The notes: generated by a model not told the origin, from the sequence alone. Shown: positions 35,749 to 44,307, counted from the stretch's first letter. The stretch: DNA of 64,000 nucleotides from an uncultured Myxococcales bacterium (GCA_903929795.1 CAIYWC010000217.1:21080-85079); one strand, 5' to 3'. Program-made: numbers and translations.

Positions 35749-36738
35749 ATGGGCCACGAGCGCGAAAAGACCAATCCGGACTATCCGGTTACGCCCGCTT
35801 GGCGGCCCGCCTCGCAGCCCGGCGTGCGTTTGCCCGCGCCGTCGCTCGAGCCCGCTGACCCGCCCACGGAGCCGCAGCAGCTGCCGCTGGCCCCAGGCGT
35901 CACGACGCACCCGGTGCACCAGGCGCCCGATGCAAGGCGGCCCACGTCGCACTCGTCGTATTCGCTGGTGCCGGCCTCGCAGGAGACCATCCTGCCGCTG
36001 TCGCACCGGCCCACCTCGGCGGTCATGAACCTGGGCGTGCCAGCCCAGCCGGCCTTTGTCGCGCCGTCGATCGCGCCGATCGCACCGGCATCGCCCGCGC
36101 CGACGCATCGCGCCGCGTCCCAGCCGACCTTTCGCCCGGCGTCGGACGGCTACCAGCGCCCGGAAAGCGGTGCCCATCCCCCGGCGAATTTTCTGGCGGC
36201 GGCAGGAGCATCGCGGCGGGCGGGGGACGCAACCCGCCTGCTGCCGTGGCTGCGCGACAAGAACAAGCGCTTTCGGGCGCTGACCGACGCCGAGTGCGAC
36301 GCGATGTTCCGGTTCGCCTCGCTGCATCGCCTCGACGCCAACACGGTGATTCAGCCGGCCGATCGCCCGCCGACGGCCTGCTTTGCCATCACGTCAGGCT
36401 CGGTCGTCATGCGCGTTCGCCGGTCCAACGGCGCCTTTCGCGAGCTGGACCGCTTTGGCGCGGGCGAAGTGGTCGGACTGCTGGCGCTCGTCGACAGTCG
36501 CCCGTCGCCCTACGAGATCCTCGCGACGACGACGGTCGAAGTCATCGCGTTCGAGGCCGACCGGATGGCCCAGTTCGCCGCAGCGTTGCATCCGGATGCC
36601 CTGGCCGCGGTCAAGGCGTGGACGCCGTTTCTCATCGACCACTTGCGCAGCGTGCAACAGCGCGTGGCGCGGCTTTCCGGTATTCGACGCCAGCGCATCC
36701 AGTCGCGCGACGACGACGCCTGGAAGGGTGCCAAATAG
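35749..36738 (+). CDS. Pro-rich protein with cyclic-nucleotide-binding domain
   Basis: 329 residues. The first 165 are low-complexity, rich in Pro, Ala, Ser and His, with no signal peptide. From about 180 to 300 there is a cNMP-binding fold: L-T-D-A-E-C-D-A-M-F-R-F-A, then I-T-S-G-S-V-V-M-R-V-R, L-D-R-F-G-A-G-E-V-V-G-L-L-A-L-V-D and R-P-S-P-Y-E-I-L-A-T-T-T-V-E-V-I. The phosphate-binding cassette is imperfect (G-E-V-V-G then R-P-S-P-Y), so real cyclic-nucleotide binding is uncertain. No winged-helix DNA-binding domain follows, so it is not a Crp regulator. It may be an adaptor whose disordered N-terminus binds partners. It ends about 20 bp from the tmRNA 3' end on the opposite strand. Confidence 0.78.
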   Translation: MGHEREKTNPDYPVTPAWRPASQPGVRLPAPSLEPADPPTEPQQLPLAPGVTTHPVHQAPDARRPTSHSSYSLVPASQETILPLSHRPTSAVMNLGVPAQPAFVAPSIAPIAPASPAPTHRAASQPTFRPASDGYQRPESGAHPPANFLAAAGASRRAGDATRLLPWLRDKNKRFRALTDAECDAMFRFASLHRLDANTVIQPADRPPTACFAITSGSVVMRVRRSNGAFRELDRFGAGEVVGLLALVDSRPSPYEILATTTVEVIAFEADRMAQFAAALHPDALAAVKAWTPFLIDHLRSVQQRVARLSGIRRQRIQSRDDDAWKGAK

Positions 36739-36757
36739 CTGAAAATTATCAAGATTT

Positions 36758-37124
36758 CGGTGGAGGCGGCGAGAGTCGAACTCGCGTCCGGAAATACTAG
36801 GCAGGGCCGTCTACGCGCGTAGTCGCATGATTTGTACGGCATCCAGGGCGTCCACGCGACAGACTCCCTTAGCGACGACCCGCATTTTTCTTACCCGCGC
36901 ACGTGCAGGTGTCGTGCGAAAGCCAGCCCACCTAAATTGCGGTGACGACATGCGGCGGGCGCCATGCCATCCCCGTCGCTGTTAGAGGTCTTTTGGAGAC
37001 TTAAGCAGCGAGAGCGAACTCAACGTTGTCGTTGGCTCTTATTGTGTGCCTTTTTTTGACGCGGCCAAAGACTCCGCGGCGCGCAAACCATGTTTTGCAT
37101 CCCCGTCGAAACCGGTACGCCCCC
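36758..37124 (-). ncRNA. ssrA: tmRNA (transfer-messenger RNA)
   Basis: A one-piece tmRNA. The 5' end GGGGGCG pairs over 7 bp with CGCCTCC at the 3' end, followed by discriminator A. GGTTTCGAC follows the 5' acceptor strand as in other bacteria, and the T arm GCGAG-TTCGACT-CTCGC is intact. The tag frame begins at resume codon GCC (37034-37036) and reads ANDNVEFALAA, then TAA (37001-37003), with stop-proximal Leu-Ala-Ala as expected of a ClpXP degron. The three bases after the discriminator are CCG rather than CCA, so CCA must be made after transcription. It rescues stalled ribosomes with SmpB. Short open frames overlap it on both strands but are not genes. Confidence 0.95.
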
Positions 37125-37180
37125 GAAGGTGCGCCGTTTGAAACGGTGCTTGCCGACCCCGCACAGGCGCCGGCCTTCAC

Positions 37181-37208
37181 AGGATAGGTGTCCCGGCCGC
37201 CACGTCAA
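37181..37208 (-). promoter_or_regulatory. sigma70 promoter for tmRNA
   Basis: On the minus strand TTGACG (37203-37208), a 16-bp spacer and TATCCT (37181-37186) lie about 57 bp before the mature 5' end. The leader contains a small CCGTTT/AAACGG hairpin just before the processing site, as expected for an RNase P-processed precursor. This is the best -35 match seen in the window. Confidence 0.6.
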
Positions 37209-37269
37209 CAGGCGTATCCTTGCGCAATCCGGCTGCCTGTTGCACAAAGGCCGCCGGCTTCGAGGTCGC

Positions 37270-38385
37270 ATGCGCCACCACATCTACCTGATCCCCGGCT
37301 TCTTTGGCTTCTCCAATTTCGGCGATCTCAAGTATTTTTCCCACGTTACGGAGGTGCTGGAGGGCGCCTTGCGGCGGCGCGGCCTGGAGGTCGCGGTCCA
37401 TTACGTCCGGACGCTGCCGACCGCTTCTGTGCGCAGGAGGACGACCAGGCTGCTGGAAGTCATGGCGGAGACCGCCGACGGCGACGGACCTATCCACTTG
37501 ATTGGCCACAGTTCTGGCGGCTTGGACGCGCGGTTTTTCGCCTCGGCGGGTGCGTCCTTGAGCGATCAGCTGCCCGCGACCGCGCTGATGGGCCGCGTGC
37601 GTTCGGTGGTCACCGTCGTGACGCCGCATCGCGGGACGCCGCTGGCGCCGCTGTTTGACTCGCTGTTGGGCGCCCGCATCCTGCAAATCTTGTCGCTGGC
37701 GACAATTTATATCTTGCGTTACGGTAAGTTGCCGTTGGGCGCCCTGGTCAGCCTGGGCGGCGTGCTCGTGAGGCTGGACAACAACGCCGGCGAAGACGCG
37801 CTCGATCAAGTGTGGAATCAGCTGCTGGCGGATTTCAGCGAGGATCGCCAGCGCGCGATTCGCGACTTTTTTCATGAAGTTGGCAAGGACACATCGCTGA
37901 TTCGCGAGCTGCTGCCGCAAAATCTCAAGGTATTCAACGAGACCACGCGCAACGCGCCCGACGTGCGCTACGGCAGCGTGATCGCGCGCGGGAGGGCGCC
38001 TGGCATCACGTCGACGCTGTCCGCGGGGCTGAGCGGCTACGCCCAGGCGAGTCACGCGATCTACGTGGCGCTGTATGCGCTGGCCTCACGGACGCCGTCG
38101 CAGAACGTCACGATGCCAGACCCATTGCAATCACAGGCGATTCGCGCATTCTGGGGCGAGGAGCCCGACGAGCGCGCCAATGACGGCATCGTCCCGACGC
38201 TCAGCCAGGTCTGGGGCGAGGTGATTTGCGCCGTGACCGCGGATCATCATGACGTCATTGGGCATTTTGAGGATCCGAACCACGTGCCGCCGCACTTTGA
38301 CTGGCTGACGAGTGGCAGCGGCTTCAAGCGCCGTGATTTTGAGATCCTCTGGTCGTCGGTGGCCGATTGGCTGGCGAAAGGCTAA
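37270..38385 (+). CDS. Alpha/beta-hydrolase, lipase-like
   Basis: 371 residues, beginning at once with a first strand (H-H-I-Y-L-I-P-G-F-F-G-F) and no signal peptide. Nucleophile elbow I-G-H-S-S-G-G-L-D (Ser near residue 82), then T-P-H-R-G-T-P-L-A as in triacylglycerol lipases and PGAP1-like hydrolases. A probable acid lies in N-D-G-I-V-P-T and a His in H-H-D-V-I-G-H-F near 325. It should cleave an ester, possibly of a lipid, in the cytoplasm. GAGGT precedes the chosen ATG. First of a run of same-strand genes, 24 bp before the SRPBCC gene. Confidence 0.83.
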   Translation: MRHHIYLIPGFFGFSNFGDLKYFSHVTEVLEGALRRRGLEVAVHYVRTLPTASVRRRTTRLLEVMAETADGDGPIHLIGHSSGGLDARFFASAGASLSDQLPATALMGRVRSVVTVVTPHRGTPLAPLFDSLLGARILQILSLATIYILRYGKLPLGALVSLGGVLVRLDNNAGEDALDQVWNQLLADFSEDRQRAIRDFFHEVGKDTSLIRELLPQNLKVFNETTRNAPDVRYGSVIARGRAPGITSTLSAGLSGYAQASHAIYVALYALASRTPSQNVTMPDPLQSQAIRAFWGEEPDERANDGIVPTLSQVWGEVICAVTADHHDVIGHFEDPNHVPPHFDWLTSGSGFKRRDFEILWSSVADWLAKG

Positions 38386-38409
38386 GCTGGGCCGCACCTG
38401 GAGATTCGC

Positions 38410-38979
38410 ATGCGACCGTTCATCCTCATCTTTGCGCTCCTGTCCGCGACGCCTGCTCTGGCGGAGGACCCGCCCAAGTCGCGACTGGAGAACGGCGAAG
38501 TCGAGATCACCACGCGGGCGGTGCCGGGAAGCGCGCTGCCGGAAGTGACGGCGCACGGCCTGATCGAGGCGCCGCCGGAGCGCGTTTGGGCGATCCTGCA
38601 GGATTGCGGCAACTACCAAAAGACGATGCTGCGGGTCGCGCGGTCCAAGGAGCTGTCGCGGCAGGGCCAAAAGGTGGTGTGCGAGGTCGAGATCGCGCTG
38701 CCGTTCCCACTGGCCAACCTGGTCGGCGTGACCGAAGCGACGCACGTCATCGGCCCGCCGAGCTGGACGCGGACCTGGCACCTCCTGCGCGGCGACTACG
38801 AGGTCAACGAGGGGGCCTGGACGCTGTCGCGCTACCGCGATGATCCGAAGCGGACGCTGGCCGTGTACCGCGTCCACGCGATCCCCAAGTCCTCGGTTCC
38901 AGACGCCATTTTGCGACGCGGCCAGCGGACGGCGATCCCGGACATGTTCAGGCACTTACGCGAATTGACAAAGGATTAA
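38410..38979 (+). CDS. Exported SRPBCC (START-like) protein
   Basis: 189 residues: a signal peptide (I-L-I-F-A-L-L-S-A-T-P-A-L-A, cleavage before E-D-P-P), then a helix-grip domain with G-L-I-E-A-P-P-E-R-V-W-A-I-L-Q-D-C-G-N-Y and a long C-terminal helix. It resembles periplasmic polyketide-cyclase/START proteins that bind a hydrophobic ligand. Tight spacing (6 bp to the next gene) suggests co-transcription with lipase, dioxygenase, aminotransferase and kinase genes. Ligand unknown. Confidence 0.8.
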   Translation: MRPFILIFALLSATPALAEDPPKSRLENGEVEITTRAVPGSALPEVTAHGLIEAPPERVWAILQDCGNYQKTMLRVARSKELSRQGQKVVCEVEIALPFPLANLVGVTEATHVIGPPSWTRTWHLLRGDYEVNEGAWTLSRYRDDPKRTLAVYRVHAIPKSSVPDAILRRGQRTAIPDMFRHLRELTKD

Positions 38980-38985
38980 GCCGAT

Positions 38986-39843
38986 ATGTCGACATCTTTG
39001 CCACCTGTCACAACGCGATTTCAGCTGGGAGCCACGATTTCTGAAGAGCAAAACCGCTTTTTGGACCACTATGGCTTTCTGCATTTCGAGCGCGTTGCCA
39101 GCGCGGACGAGATCGCGATGATCGCGGCCGAACTGGAGCGGATCCAAGCCGCGTGGATCGCCGAAGGGCGGCGTTTTGTCTTTGGAATTCCGCTCTTTAT
39201 CGGCAAGGATCCCGACGGCAAGCCGTTCTTGCAGCGCTTTGCGTTCACATCGGTCTTCAGCGAGCCCGTGCGCGTGTTCGTGCGCGACGCGCGGTTCGAG
39301 CCGGTCCGCCAACTGATCGGCGTCGACGCGCGGATCGGCGACGCGGAAAAAGACGGCGTGGTCGTGAACCGCTACGTCAACGTGCCCGGCAGCGCCTATC
39401 CGCGCCTGGGCTGGCACACGGACGGGTTGCGCGACATCTTCTACGGCCGAATGCCGGTGCAAATGCTCAATATTGGCCTGCACTTGGACGACTGCGCGGC
39501 CGACAACGGCGGGCTGCGGCTGATCCCGGGTAGCCACAAGCAGGGCTTTTGGGACACGTGCTTTCGCAAGCTGTATTTCCTCGCACATGCGCCAGATCCT
39601 GCTGAAATTGTTGTGGAAACCCAGGCAGGCGACCTGACAGTCCACGATGGCCGGCTGTGGCACCGCGTCGCCCAATCGTCGCGTACAGGCTGGCCGAGCC
39701 TGCGCCGGTCGATGTATGTGCCCTATTTGACAGGGCCTTTTGAGCCCAAGAGCGACGCCTCGCGTACACCGCCGTACCACCACGTGGGTCGGCTGATCCG
39801 CTGGTGGAAGGGTGCCCGCGCGCCGCAACTGCCGCAACCCTGA
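38986..39843 (+). CDS. Phytanoyl-CoA dioxygenase (PhyH) family oxygenase
   Basis: 285 residues. An Fe(II)/2-oxoglutarate dioxygenase with the facial triad G-W-H-T-D (H144, D146) and H226 in L-W-H-R-V-A-Q-S-S; an Arg in L-R-R-S-M-Y (240/241) likely holds 2-oxoglutarate. N-L-P-like loop residues N-I-G-L-H-L-D-D and N-G-G-L-R-L-I-P-G-S-H-K are typical. Bacterial PhyH enzymes hydroxylate small molecules, lipids or natural products; the substrate is not identifiable. Cytoplasmic. It lies 12 bp before the aminotransferase gene. Confidence 0.88.
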   Translation: MSTSLPPVTTRFQLGATISEEQNRFLDHYGFLHFERVASADEIAMIAAELERIQAAWIAEGRRFVFGIPLFIGKDPDGKPFLQRFAFTSVFSEPVRVFVRDARFEPVRQLIGVDARIGDAEKDGVVVNRYVNVPGSAYPRLGWHTDGLRDIFYGRMPVQMLNIGLHLDDCAADNGGLRLIPGSHKQGFWDTCFRKLYFLAHAPDPAEIVVETQAGDLTVHDGRLWHRVAQSSRTGWPSLRRSMYVPYLTGPFEPKSDASRTPPYHHVGRLIRWWKGARAPQLPQP

Positions 39844-39855
39844 GGGCCGCCGCCG

Positions 39856-41061
39856 ATGACCGTTTCCGCGCATCCGCTGGCCCAGCATTGGTCGCTCGAT
39901 CCGGATGTAACCTATCTGAATCACGGAAGTTTTGGTGCCTGTCCGCGGCCGGTGCTCGCGGCCCAGGCGGCGCTGCGGGCGCAGCTGGAGGCTGAGCCGG
40001 TGCGGTTTCTCGCGCGCGATCTGGAAGCGCGGCTCGACGCGGCGCGGCGCAAGCTCGCGGAATTCCTCGGCGCGGACGCGGAAGGCCTGGCTTTTGTCAG
40101 CAACGCGACGGTCGGCGTGAACACGGTGCTGGCGAACCTGAAGCTCGTGGCGGGCGATGAAATCCTTGTGACGGACCATGGTTACGTGGCCTGTCGCAAT
40201 GCAGTGGATCGCCTCGCGCAGCGCACGGGGGCGCGCGTGGTCGTCGCGCACGTGCCGTTTCCGCTGCACTCGCCGGACCAGGTCTTGGACGCGCTGGACC
40301 GGGTTTTGACCTCCAGGACGCGATTTTGCCTCATCGACCACGTGACGAGCCCGACGGCGCTTGTGTTTCCGATCGCGCAGATTGTGCCGTGGCTGCAGGC
40401 GCGCGGCGTGGCTGTGCTGGTCGACGGAGCGCACGCGCCGGGGATGTTGCCGCTGGACCTGGCAACGCTGAATCCCAACTATTACACGGGAAATTGCCAC
40501 AAGTGGCTGTCCGCACCCAAGGGCTCGGCTTTGCTGCACGTGCGCTCGGACCTGCGTGCGGGCTTCGCGCCGCTGGTGACGAGTCATGGCCGGACGCAGA
40601 ACCGCCCGGACCGATCGCGGTTTCGCATGGAATTCGACTGGATGGGCACGGGCGACCCGACGCCGTGGCTGGCGGTGGCGGACGCCCTGGCGTTTGTCCC
40701 GAACGCGCTGGGCATCGACTGGCCGGAGCACATGGCGCGCAACCACCGTCTCGCGCTGCAAGCCCTTGATATCCTGTGCGAAACGCTCGATGTCGCGCCG
40801 CCAGCGCCCGACGCCATGCTCGGCGCGATGGCGGCCATCCCGCTGCCGCAGCTGAACGTGCCGCCGCAGCTGAACGTGCCGCCGCAGCTGCCGTCCTTGT
40901 TTGACCCGCTGCAGGACCACCTCTGGCATGCGCACCGCATCGAGGTGCCCGTCATGGACTGGCCGTCGCCGCGCGTGCGGCTGATTCGCATCTCGGCCCA
41001 GGCTTACAACAGCTTGGAACAATTTCACTTTCTGGCGGACACGCTCCGCGCGCTGCGGTAG
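39856..41061 (+). CDS. Class V aminotransferase, isopenicillin-N-epimerase-like
   Basis: 401 residues. PLP fold type I: L-N-H-G-S-F-G near the start, S-N-A-T-V-G-V-N (phosphate contacts), V-D-G-A-H-A-P-G-M (D190, H193) and the PLP lysine K216 in G-N-C-H-K-W-L-S-A-P-K-G. The C-N-C-H-K-W-like context is typical of isopenicillin-N epimerase/ergothioneine-lyase relatives, so epimerase, lyase or desulfurase activity are all possible. Near residue 330 it contains P-P-Q-L-N-V in tandem, an in-frame expansion just before L-W-H-A-H-R-I-E-V-P. Only 3 bp separate its stop from the kinase start. Confidence 0.87.
   Translation: MTVSAHPLAQHWSLDPDVTYLNHGSFGACPRPVLAAQAALRAQLEAEPVRFLARDLEARLDAARRKLAEFLGADAEGLAFVSNATVGVNTVLANLKLVAGDEILVTDHGYVACRNAVDRLAQRTGARVVVAHVPFPLHSPDQVLDALDRVLTSRTRFCLIDHVTSPTALVFPIAQIVPWLQARGVAVLVDGAHAPGMLPLDLATLNPNYYTGNCHKWLSAPKGSALLHVRSDLRAGFAPLVTSHGRTQNRPDRSRFRMEFDWMGTGDPTPWLAVADALAFVPNALGIDWPEHMARNHRLALQALDILCETLDVAPPAPDAMLGAMAAIPLPQLNVPPQLNVPPQLPSLFDPLQDHLWHAHRIEVPVMDWPSPRVRLIRISAQAYNSLEQFHFLADTLRALR
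40846..40890 (+). repeat. 18-bp in-frame tandem repeat, 2.5 copies
   Basis: Unit CCGCAGCTGAACGTGCCG inside the aminotransferase gene, encoding P-Q-L-N-V-P. Because 18 is divisible by three, copy-number change would not break the frame. It lies in a surface-loop position of the C-terminal domain. Confidence 0.85.
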
Positions 41062-41064
41062 CCG

Positions 41065-41967
41065 ATGATCCGCGTCAACAAGCGCTGGCAGTTCCTCGTC
41101 TCGGTCTTCGCGCTGGTGCCGTCCGTTCTGCTGATCGTGGTCGGTATCCTCATTTTGGTGTCGCGGCGCGCGGCGATTGACGTGACGTTCGGCGTGCTCA
41201 TCCTGGTGTTTTGCGCGCTGCTGCTGGCCGGGACCATCCTGCTGGTCGTCACACTGGGCCGTCAGGCCGATGTGTCGCGGCTGCAGGCGGATTTCCTGAG
41301 CAAAGTCAGCCATGATTTCCGCACGCCGCTGACCTCGATCCGCATGTTTGTCGAGACGCTGCGCGAGAACCGCATCGAAGATCCGGAGCGCCGCGAGCGC
41401 ATTCTGACGCTGCTTTCGCAGGAGACCGGGCGGCTGTCGACGCTGATTGACCGGCTGCTGGAATTCGCCAGGCTGGAGTCGGGCCAGCTGCGCTACGTGC
41501 CCAAAGCCGTGGATATTCGTGAGATTGTCGAGACGGTCGTCGCGCGGTTCGAACCGCGGACCGTGGGCGGGGACGTGCAGCTGACCACAGTCATCGCCGA
41601 CGGCTTGCCGCTGCTGCGGGCGGACAGCGACGCGCTGGAAGAGGTCGTGCAGAACCTGTTGGACAACGCGTTCAAGTACACGGGCGCGCAAAAGCGCATC
41701 GTCGTCGACGTGCGGCGCGCCGGTCGGGACGTGGAAATCGCCGTCAGCGACAACGGCCCCGGCATTGCCCGCGCCGACCAGAACCGCATCTTTGACAGCT
41801 TCTACCGCGTGGACGACCGCCTGTCGCGCGCCACGGAAGGCTCCGGCTTGGGCCTCGCGCTGACGCGGCACATCGTTCACGCCCACGGCGGAAAAATCCG
41901 GGTCGAGTCCGAACCGGGCAAAGGCGCGCAATTCGTCGTTGTCCTGCCGCCGATCAAGGGACCGTGA
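41065..41967 (+). CDS. Sensor histidine kinase
   Basis: 300 residues. Two transmembrane helices (about 9-32 and 42-64) with almost no periplasmic loop, so the sensed signal is probably in the membrane or inside the cell. HisKA follows with S-H-D-F-R-T-P-L (H83, phosphorylation site), then HATPase_c with N-L-L-D-N-A-F-K-Y (N box), D-N-G-P-G-I (G1), F-Y-R-V-D-D (F box) and G-S-G-L-G-L-A-L (G2). No response regulator is adjacent, so its partner is elsewhere. It starts 3 bp after the aminotransferase stop, which ties its expression to the dioxygenase/aminotransferase genes. Confidence 0.93.
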   Translation: MIRVNKRWQFLVSVFALVPSVLLIVVGILILVSRRAAIDVTFGVLILVFCALLLAGTILLVVTLGRQADVSRLQADFLSKVSHDFRTPLTSIRMFVETLRENRIEDPERRERILTLLSQETGRLSTLIDRLLEFARLESGQLRYVPKAVDIREIVETVVARFEPRTVGGDVQLTTVIADGLPLLRADSDALEEVVQNLLDNAFKYTGAQKRIVVDVRRAGRDVEIAVSDNGPGIARADQNRIFDSFYRVDDRLSRATEGSGLGLALTRHIVHAHGGKIRVESEPGKGAQFVVVLPPIKGP

Positions 41968-42068
41968 AGAAGTTTAAAAAACTGGACGCAATAGGGCGGG
42001 CTTTTGTACAACTGGCGACAGGAGGCTCCTCCTGTCCGCGTCTTCCCCCCTTTCTCAGTGAGTTCCCC

Positions 42069-42554
42069 ATGAAGAATACCCCGCAGTTCGTCATCGCCGT
42101 TTTGTTTTTTGCCGGCTGCGCCAGCTCCACCGCTGACTCCAGCTGCGCCAGCACCGGCACAAAATGGACCGGCGGCAACAGCGCCAGCTCCGTGATGAAC
42201 CCGGGCATGGACTGCATCGCCTGCCACACAAACGGCCACGGGCCGAGGTTCGCGGTCGCGGGCACGGTCTATTCCTCGCTGACGGACGCGGACACGTGCG
42301 ACGGCCTCTACCAGGTCTCGGTCGAGTTGAAGGCCGTCGACACCGGCGAAACGGTCACGGCGACCAGCAACAGCGCCGGCAACTTCTACTTGACGTCCAA
42401 CCAGATGTTCAAGGCCGGCACGAAGTTCACCGCGCGCGTCATCACGCCCAACGGCGCCCGCGCGATGGTCACGCAGCAGACCAACGGCGCGTGCAATTCC
42501 TGCCACACCGCGACTGGCTTGAACGGCGCGCCGGGCCGCATCGTCACGCCGTAG
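42069..42554 (+). CDS. Lipoprotein with two CxxCH haem motifs
   Basis: 161 residues. A lipoprotein signal ends in F-A-G-C (C17). Two haem c attachment motifs: C-I-A-C-H (49-53) and C-N-S-C-H (142-146). Between them is a small beta-sandwich-like stretch (V-A-G-T-V-Y, V-S-V-E-L-K-A-V-D-T-G, G-N-F-Y-L) resembling carboxypeptidase-regulatory domains. N-P-G-M-D-C-I-A-C-H-T-N-G-H-G-P is a multi-residue block around the first site. An outer-membrane-anchored electron carrier is inferred. The frame is open 35 codons upstream, but the chosen ATG gives the proper signal peptide. Confidence 0.8.
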   Translation: MKNTPQFVIAVLFFAGCASSTADSSCASTGTKWTGGNSASSVMNPGMDCIACHTNGHGPRFAVAGTVYSSLTDADTCDGLYQVSVELKAVDTGETVTATSNSAGNFYLTSNQMFKAGTKFTARVITPNGARAMVTQQTNGACNSCHTATGLNGAPGRIVTP

Positions 42555-42687
42555 TTTCGCACACGCCGGCCCAAGCGCGAGGTTCTGCGTCGGTCGTCCC
42601 CTGCGTGCCGTCGCAGGCGCACGATCGCGGTCCAGTCCGAGATGCAACAGGTCTGACCCCAGGGGTTTTGGTCTCGCACCAGGGCGT

Positions 42688-43845
42688 TCATGTATAGCGC
42701 TGTGGCTGCCGTTCGGCCAACCAGCGGGCGCTCGGCAGCCAGACGTGCTTGGGCGCTTCGCGGCCAGCGCACACGCCCATGTGGCCCCCTGGCGCCTCGA
42801 CGAACTGCTTGTCCGTGCTGCCCAGCAGCTTGAGCAGCTCCAGCGCCGCGGCGGGTGGTACGACGTTGTCGGTGTGGCCGGCAAATGCCAGAACTGGACA
42901 GGTAATTGCCGATAAGTCCGCGGTTTTGCCAGCGAATTCCCAAGTTCCGTCCTTGAATTTGTTGCCGAGCATGAAGTCGTGCAGCACCTGACGAAACGCC
43001 TCGCCCGGGTAGTCGATGAAGTTGTCGGTCCACGCCGTGACGGCATCGAAACCATTGACGTATTCGTCGTTCCACATGTTCACGAACAGGTCGCCGTAGC
43101 GCGTCAGCGACTTGAACGGCGTCATCATGCGAAATGCGGCGCTCGACACGGGCCCCGGCACATTGCCGAGCTTGCGCGACAGGAAATCCACCTGGCCATG
43201 GCCCAGCCGCACGATCACGGACAGCGGGCCCATCTTGTGCGCATCGATCGGCGAGCCGATGGTCACGATCGAGTGGACGCGCGGGTCGCGGTGGACCGAC
43301 GTGTGCAGCAACGCAAACAGGCCGCCCATGCAATAGCCGTACAAAGTCAGCTGCTTGGCCCCGGAGTTGCGCAGAACCGCGTCGATCGCTGCCGGCACCC
43401 AGTCCAGCACGTAGCGCTCCAGCCGCACCGACTCGTCGGCCTTATCCGGTACGCCGAAATCGACGACGTAGACCTCGAACCCTTCGCGCATCAGCGTGCG
43501 CACCAGGGAGCGTTTCGCCGTGAGGTCGAAGATGAACGGCCGCACCATCAGCGGCGGAATCAGCAGGATCGGCACGGGCTTCAGGTTCGCATCGACATGC
43601 ATCACTTCGCGACCCAGCTGGATGTCCTGATCGCGGTTGAGCGGCCGGTAGTGGCGGACCTGCAGCTTGTCCTGCTCAAAGACCACGTCGAATGGCGTTC
43701 GGTCGACGACGTCGGTCGGCTCACGCTGCAGCCATTCGAACCAGTTGACCAGCCCGGTCGCGGTGCGAATCGCGCCTTTTTCCAGACGGCGCAGCGTGAG
43801 GCCAGAGCGTTTGCGGGGCGGCTTGTCGGTCAGGGGAGTCGTCAT
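42688..43845 (-). CDS. Poly(3-hydroxyalkanoate) synthase, PhaC-like
   Basis: 385 residues, near the size of class III PhaC. The lipase-like box is G-Y-C-M-G-G with nucleophile C172 replacing Ser, the synthase hallmark. Other features: P-I-L-L-I-P-P-L-M, Y-V-V-D-F-G, G-H-T-D-N-V-V-P-P (Asp) and G-G-H-M-G-V (His). It should polymerise hydroxyacyl-CoA into storage polyester. Class III enzymes need a PhaE partner and class IV a PhaR; neither is adjacent. The ATG follows GAGGA by four bases; an upstream in-frame start would add 12 residues. Confidence 0.88.
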   Translation of the reverse strand: MTTPLTDKPPRKRSGLTLRRLEKGAIRTATGLVNWFEWLQREPTDVVDRTPFDVVFEQDKLQVRHYRPLNRDQDIQLGREVMHVDANLKPVPILLIPPLMVRPFIFDLTAKRSLVRTLMREGFEVYVVDFGVPDKADESVRLERYVLDWVPAAIDAVLRNSGAKQLTLYGYCMGGLFALLHTSVHRDPRVHSIVTIGSPIDAHKMGPLSVIVRLGHGQVDFLSRKLGNVPGPVSSAAFRMMTPFKSLTRYGDLFVNMWNDEYVNGFDAVTAWTDNFIDYPGEAFRQVLHDFMLGNKFKDGTWEFAGKTADLSAITCPVLAFAGHTDNVVPPAAALELLKLLGSTDKQFVEAPGGHMGVCAGREAPKHVWLPSARWLAERQPQRYT

Positions 43846-43905
43846 GGTCCTCAGCAAAGCATGGCACAGGCGGCGCGGCAACTTCTTGGCGCGGATCGGG
43901 CGCGG

Positions 43906-44307
43906 TCACGCCAGTTCAAACCCCGCGAATTCGAAGGCGGGCGACACCGTGCAGCCCACCAGCGTCCAATCGCCCAGCGACTCGGCGGCCTGCCACACGT
44001 GCGGGGGCACCTGCAGCTGCGGACTCTGGCCGGCCAGCACATCCGGCCCCAGCACCGCGTCAGAAGCATTCAGTGGGCTCGGACCCTGCGATAGGCGCAG
44101 CGGCGATCCGGCGTAAAAGTGCCAAATTTCAGTAGCATCCACGCGATGCCAGGCCGATCGCTCGCCGCGCTGGAGCAAGAACAGGATCGCCGTCCCCGCG
44201 CCGCGCACGCCCGCGCCCGCGTCGTGTCGCCAGGTCTCGCGGTACCAGCCGCCTTCCGGATGCCGCTGCAACGACAGGTGCGCGATAATCTTAGTGGCTT
44301 CAGTCAT
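43906..44307 (-). CDS. Cupin_5 (DUF985) family protein
   Basis: 133 residues. N-terminal I-I-A-H-L-S-L-Q-R-H-P-E-G-G-W-Y-R-E-T, then A-I-L-F-L-L-Q-R-G, W-H-R-V-D-A-T-E-I-W-H-F-Y-A-G (cupin metal motif with H, E and H) and a closing V-S-P-A-F-E-F-A-G-F-E, all as in DUF985 proteins. The function of the family is not firmly known. The second ATG is chosen because it matches the family N-terminus. It is divergent from the TetR gene across the operator-like repeat cluster. Confidence 0.86.
   Translation of the reverse strand: MTEATKIIAHLSLQRHPEGGWYRETWRHDAGAGVRGAGTAILFLLQRGERSAWHRVDATEIWHFYAGSPLRLSQGPSPLNASDAVLGPDVLAGQSPQLQVPPHVWQAAESLGDWTLVGCTVSPAFEFAGFELA

Noticed and set aside
36758..36800. 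A tRNA gene on the minus strand
   Set aside because: The T-arm and acceptor-like sequence belong to the tmRNA: no anticodon arm is nearby, the matching 5' acceptor strand is about 350 bp away and the tag frame lies between.
36510..36842. Short minus-strand frame over the tmRNA end
   Set aside because: Covers the tmRNA 3' domain and the antisense of the cNMP-binding gene; no protein features.
38986..41061. A beta-lactam or other antibiotic biosynthesis cluster
   Set aside because: A PhyH oxygenase and an isopenicillin-N-epimerase-like enzyme are adjacent, but there is no NRPS, IPNS-like synthase or tailoring set, so a pathway name would be unsupported.
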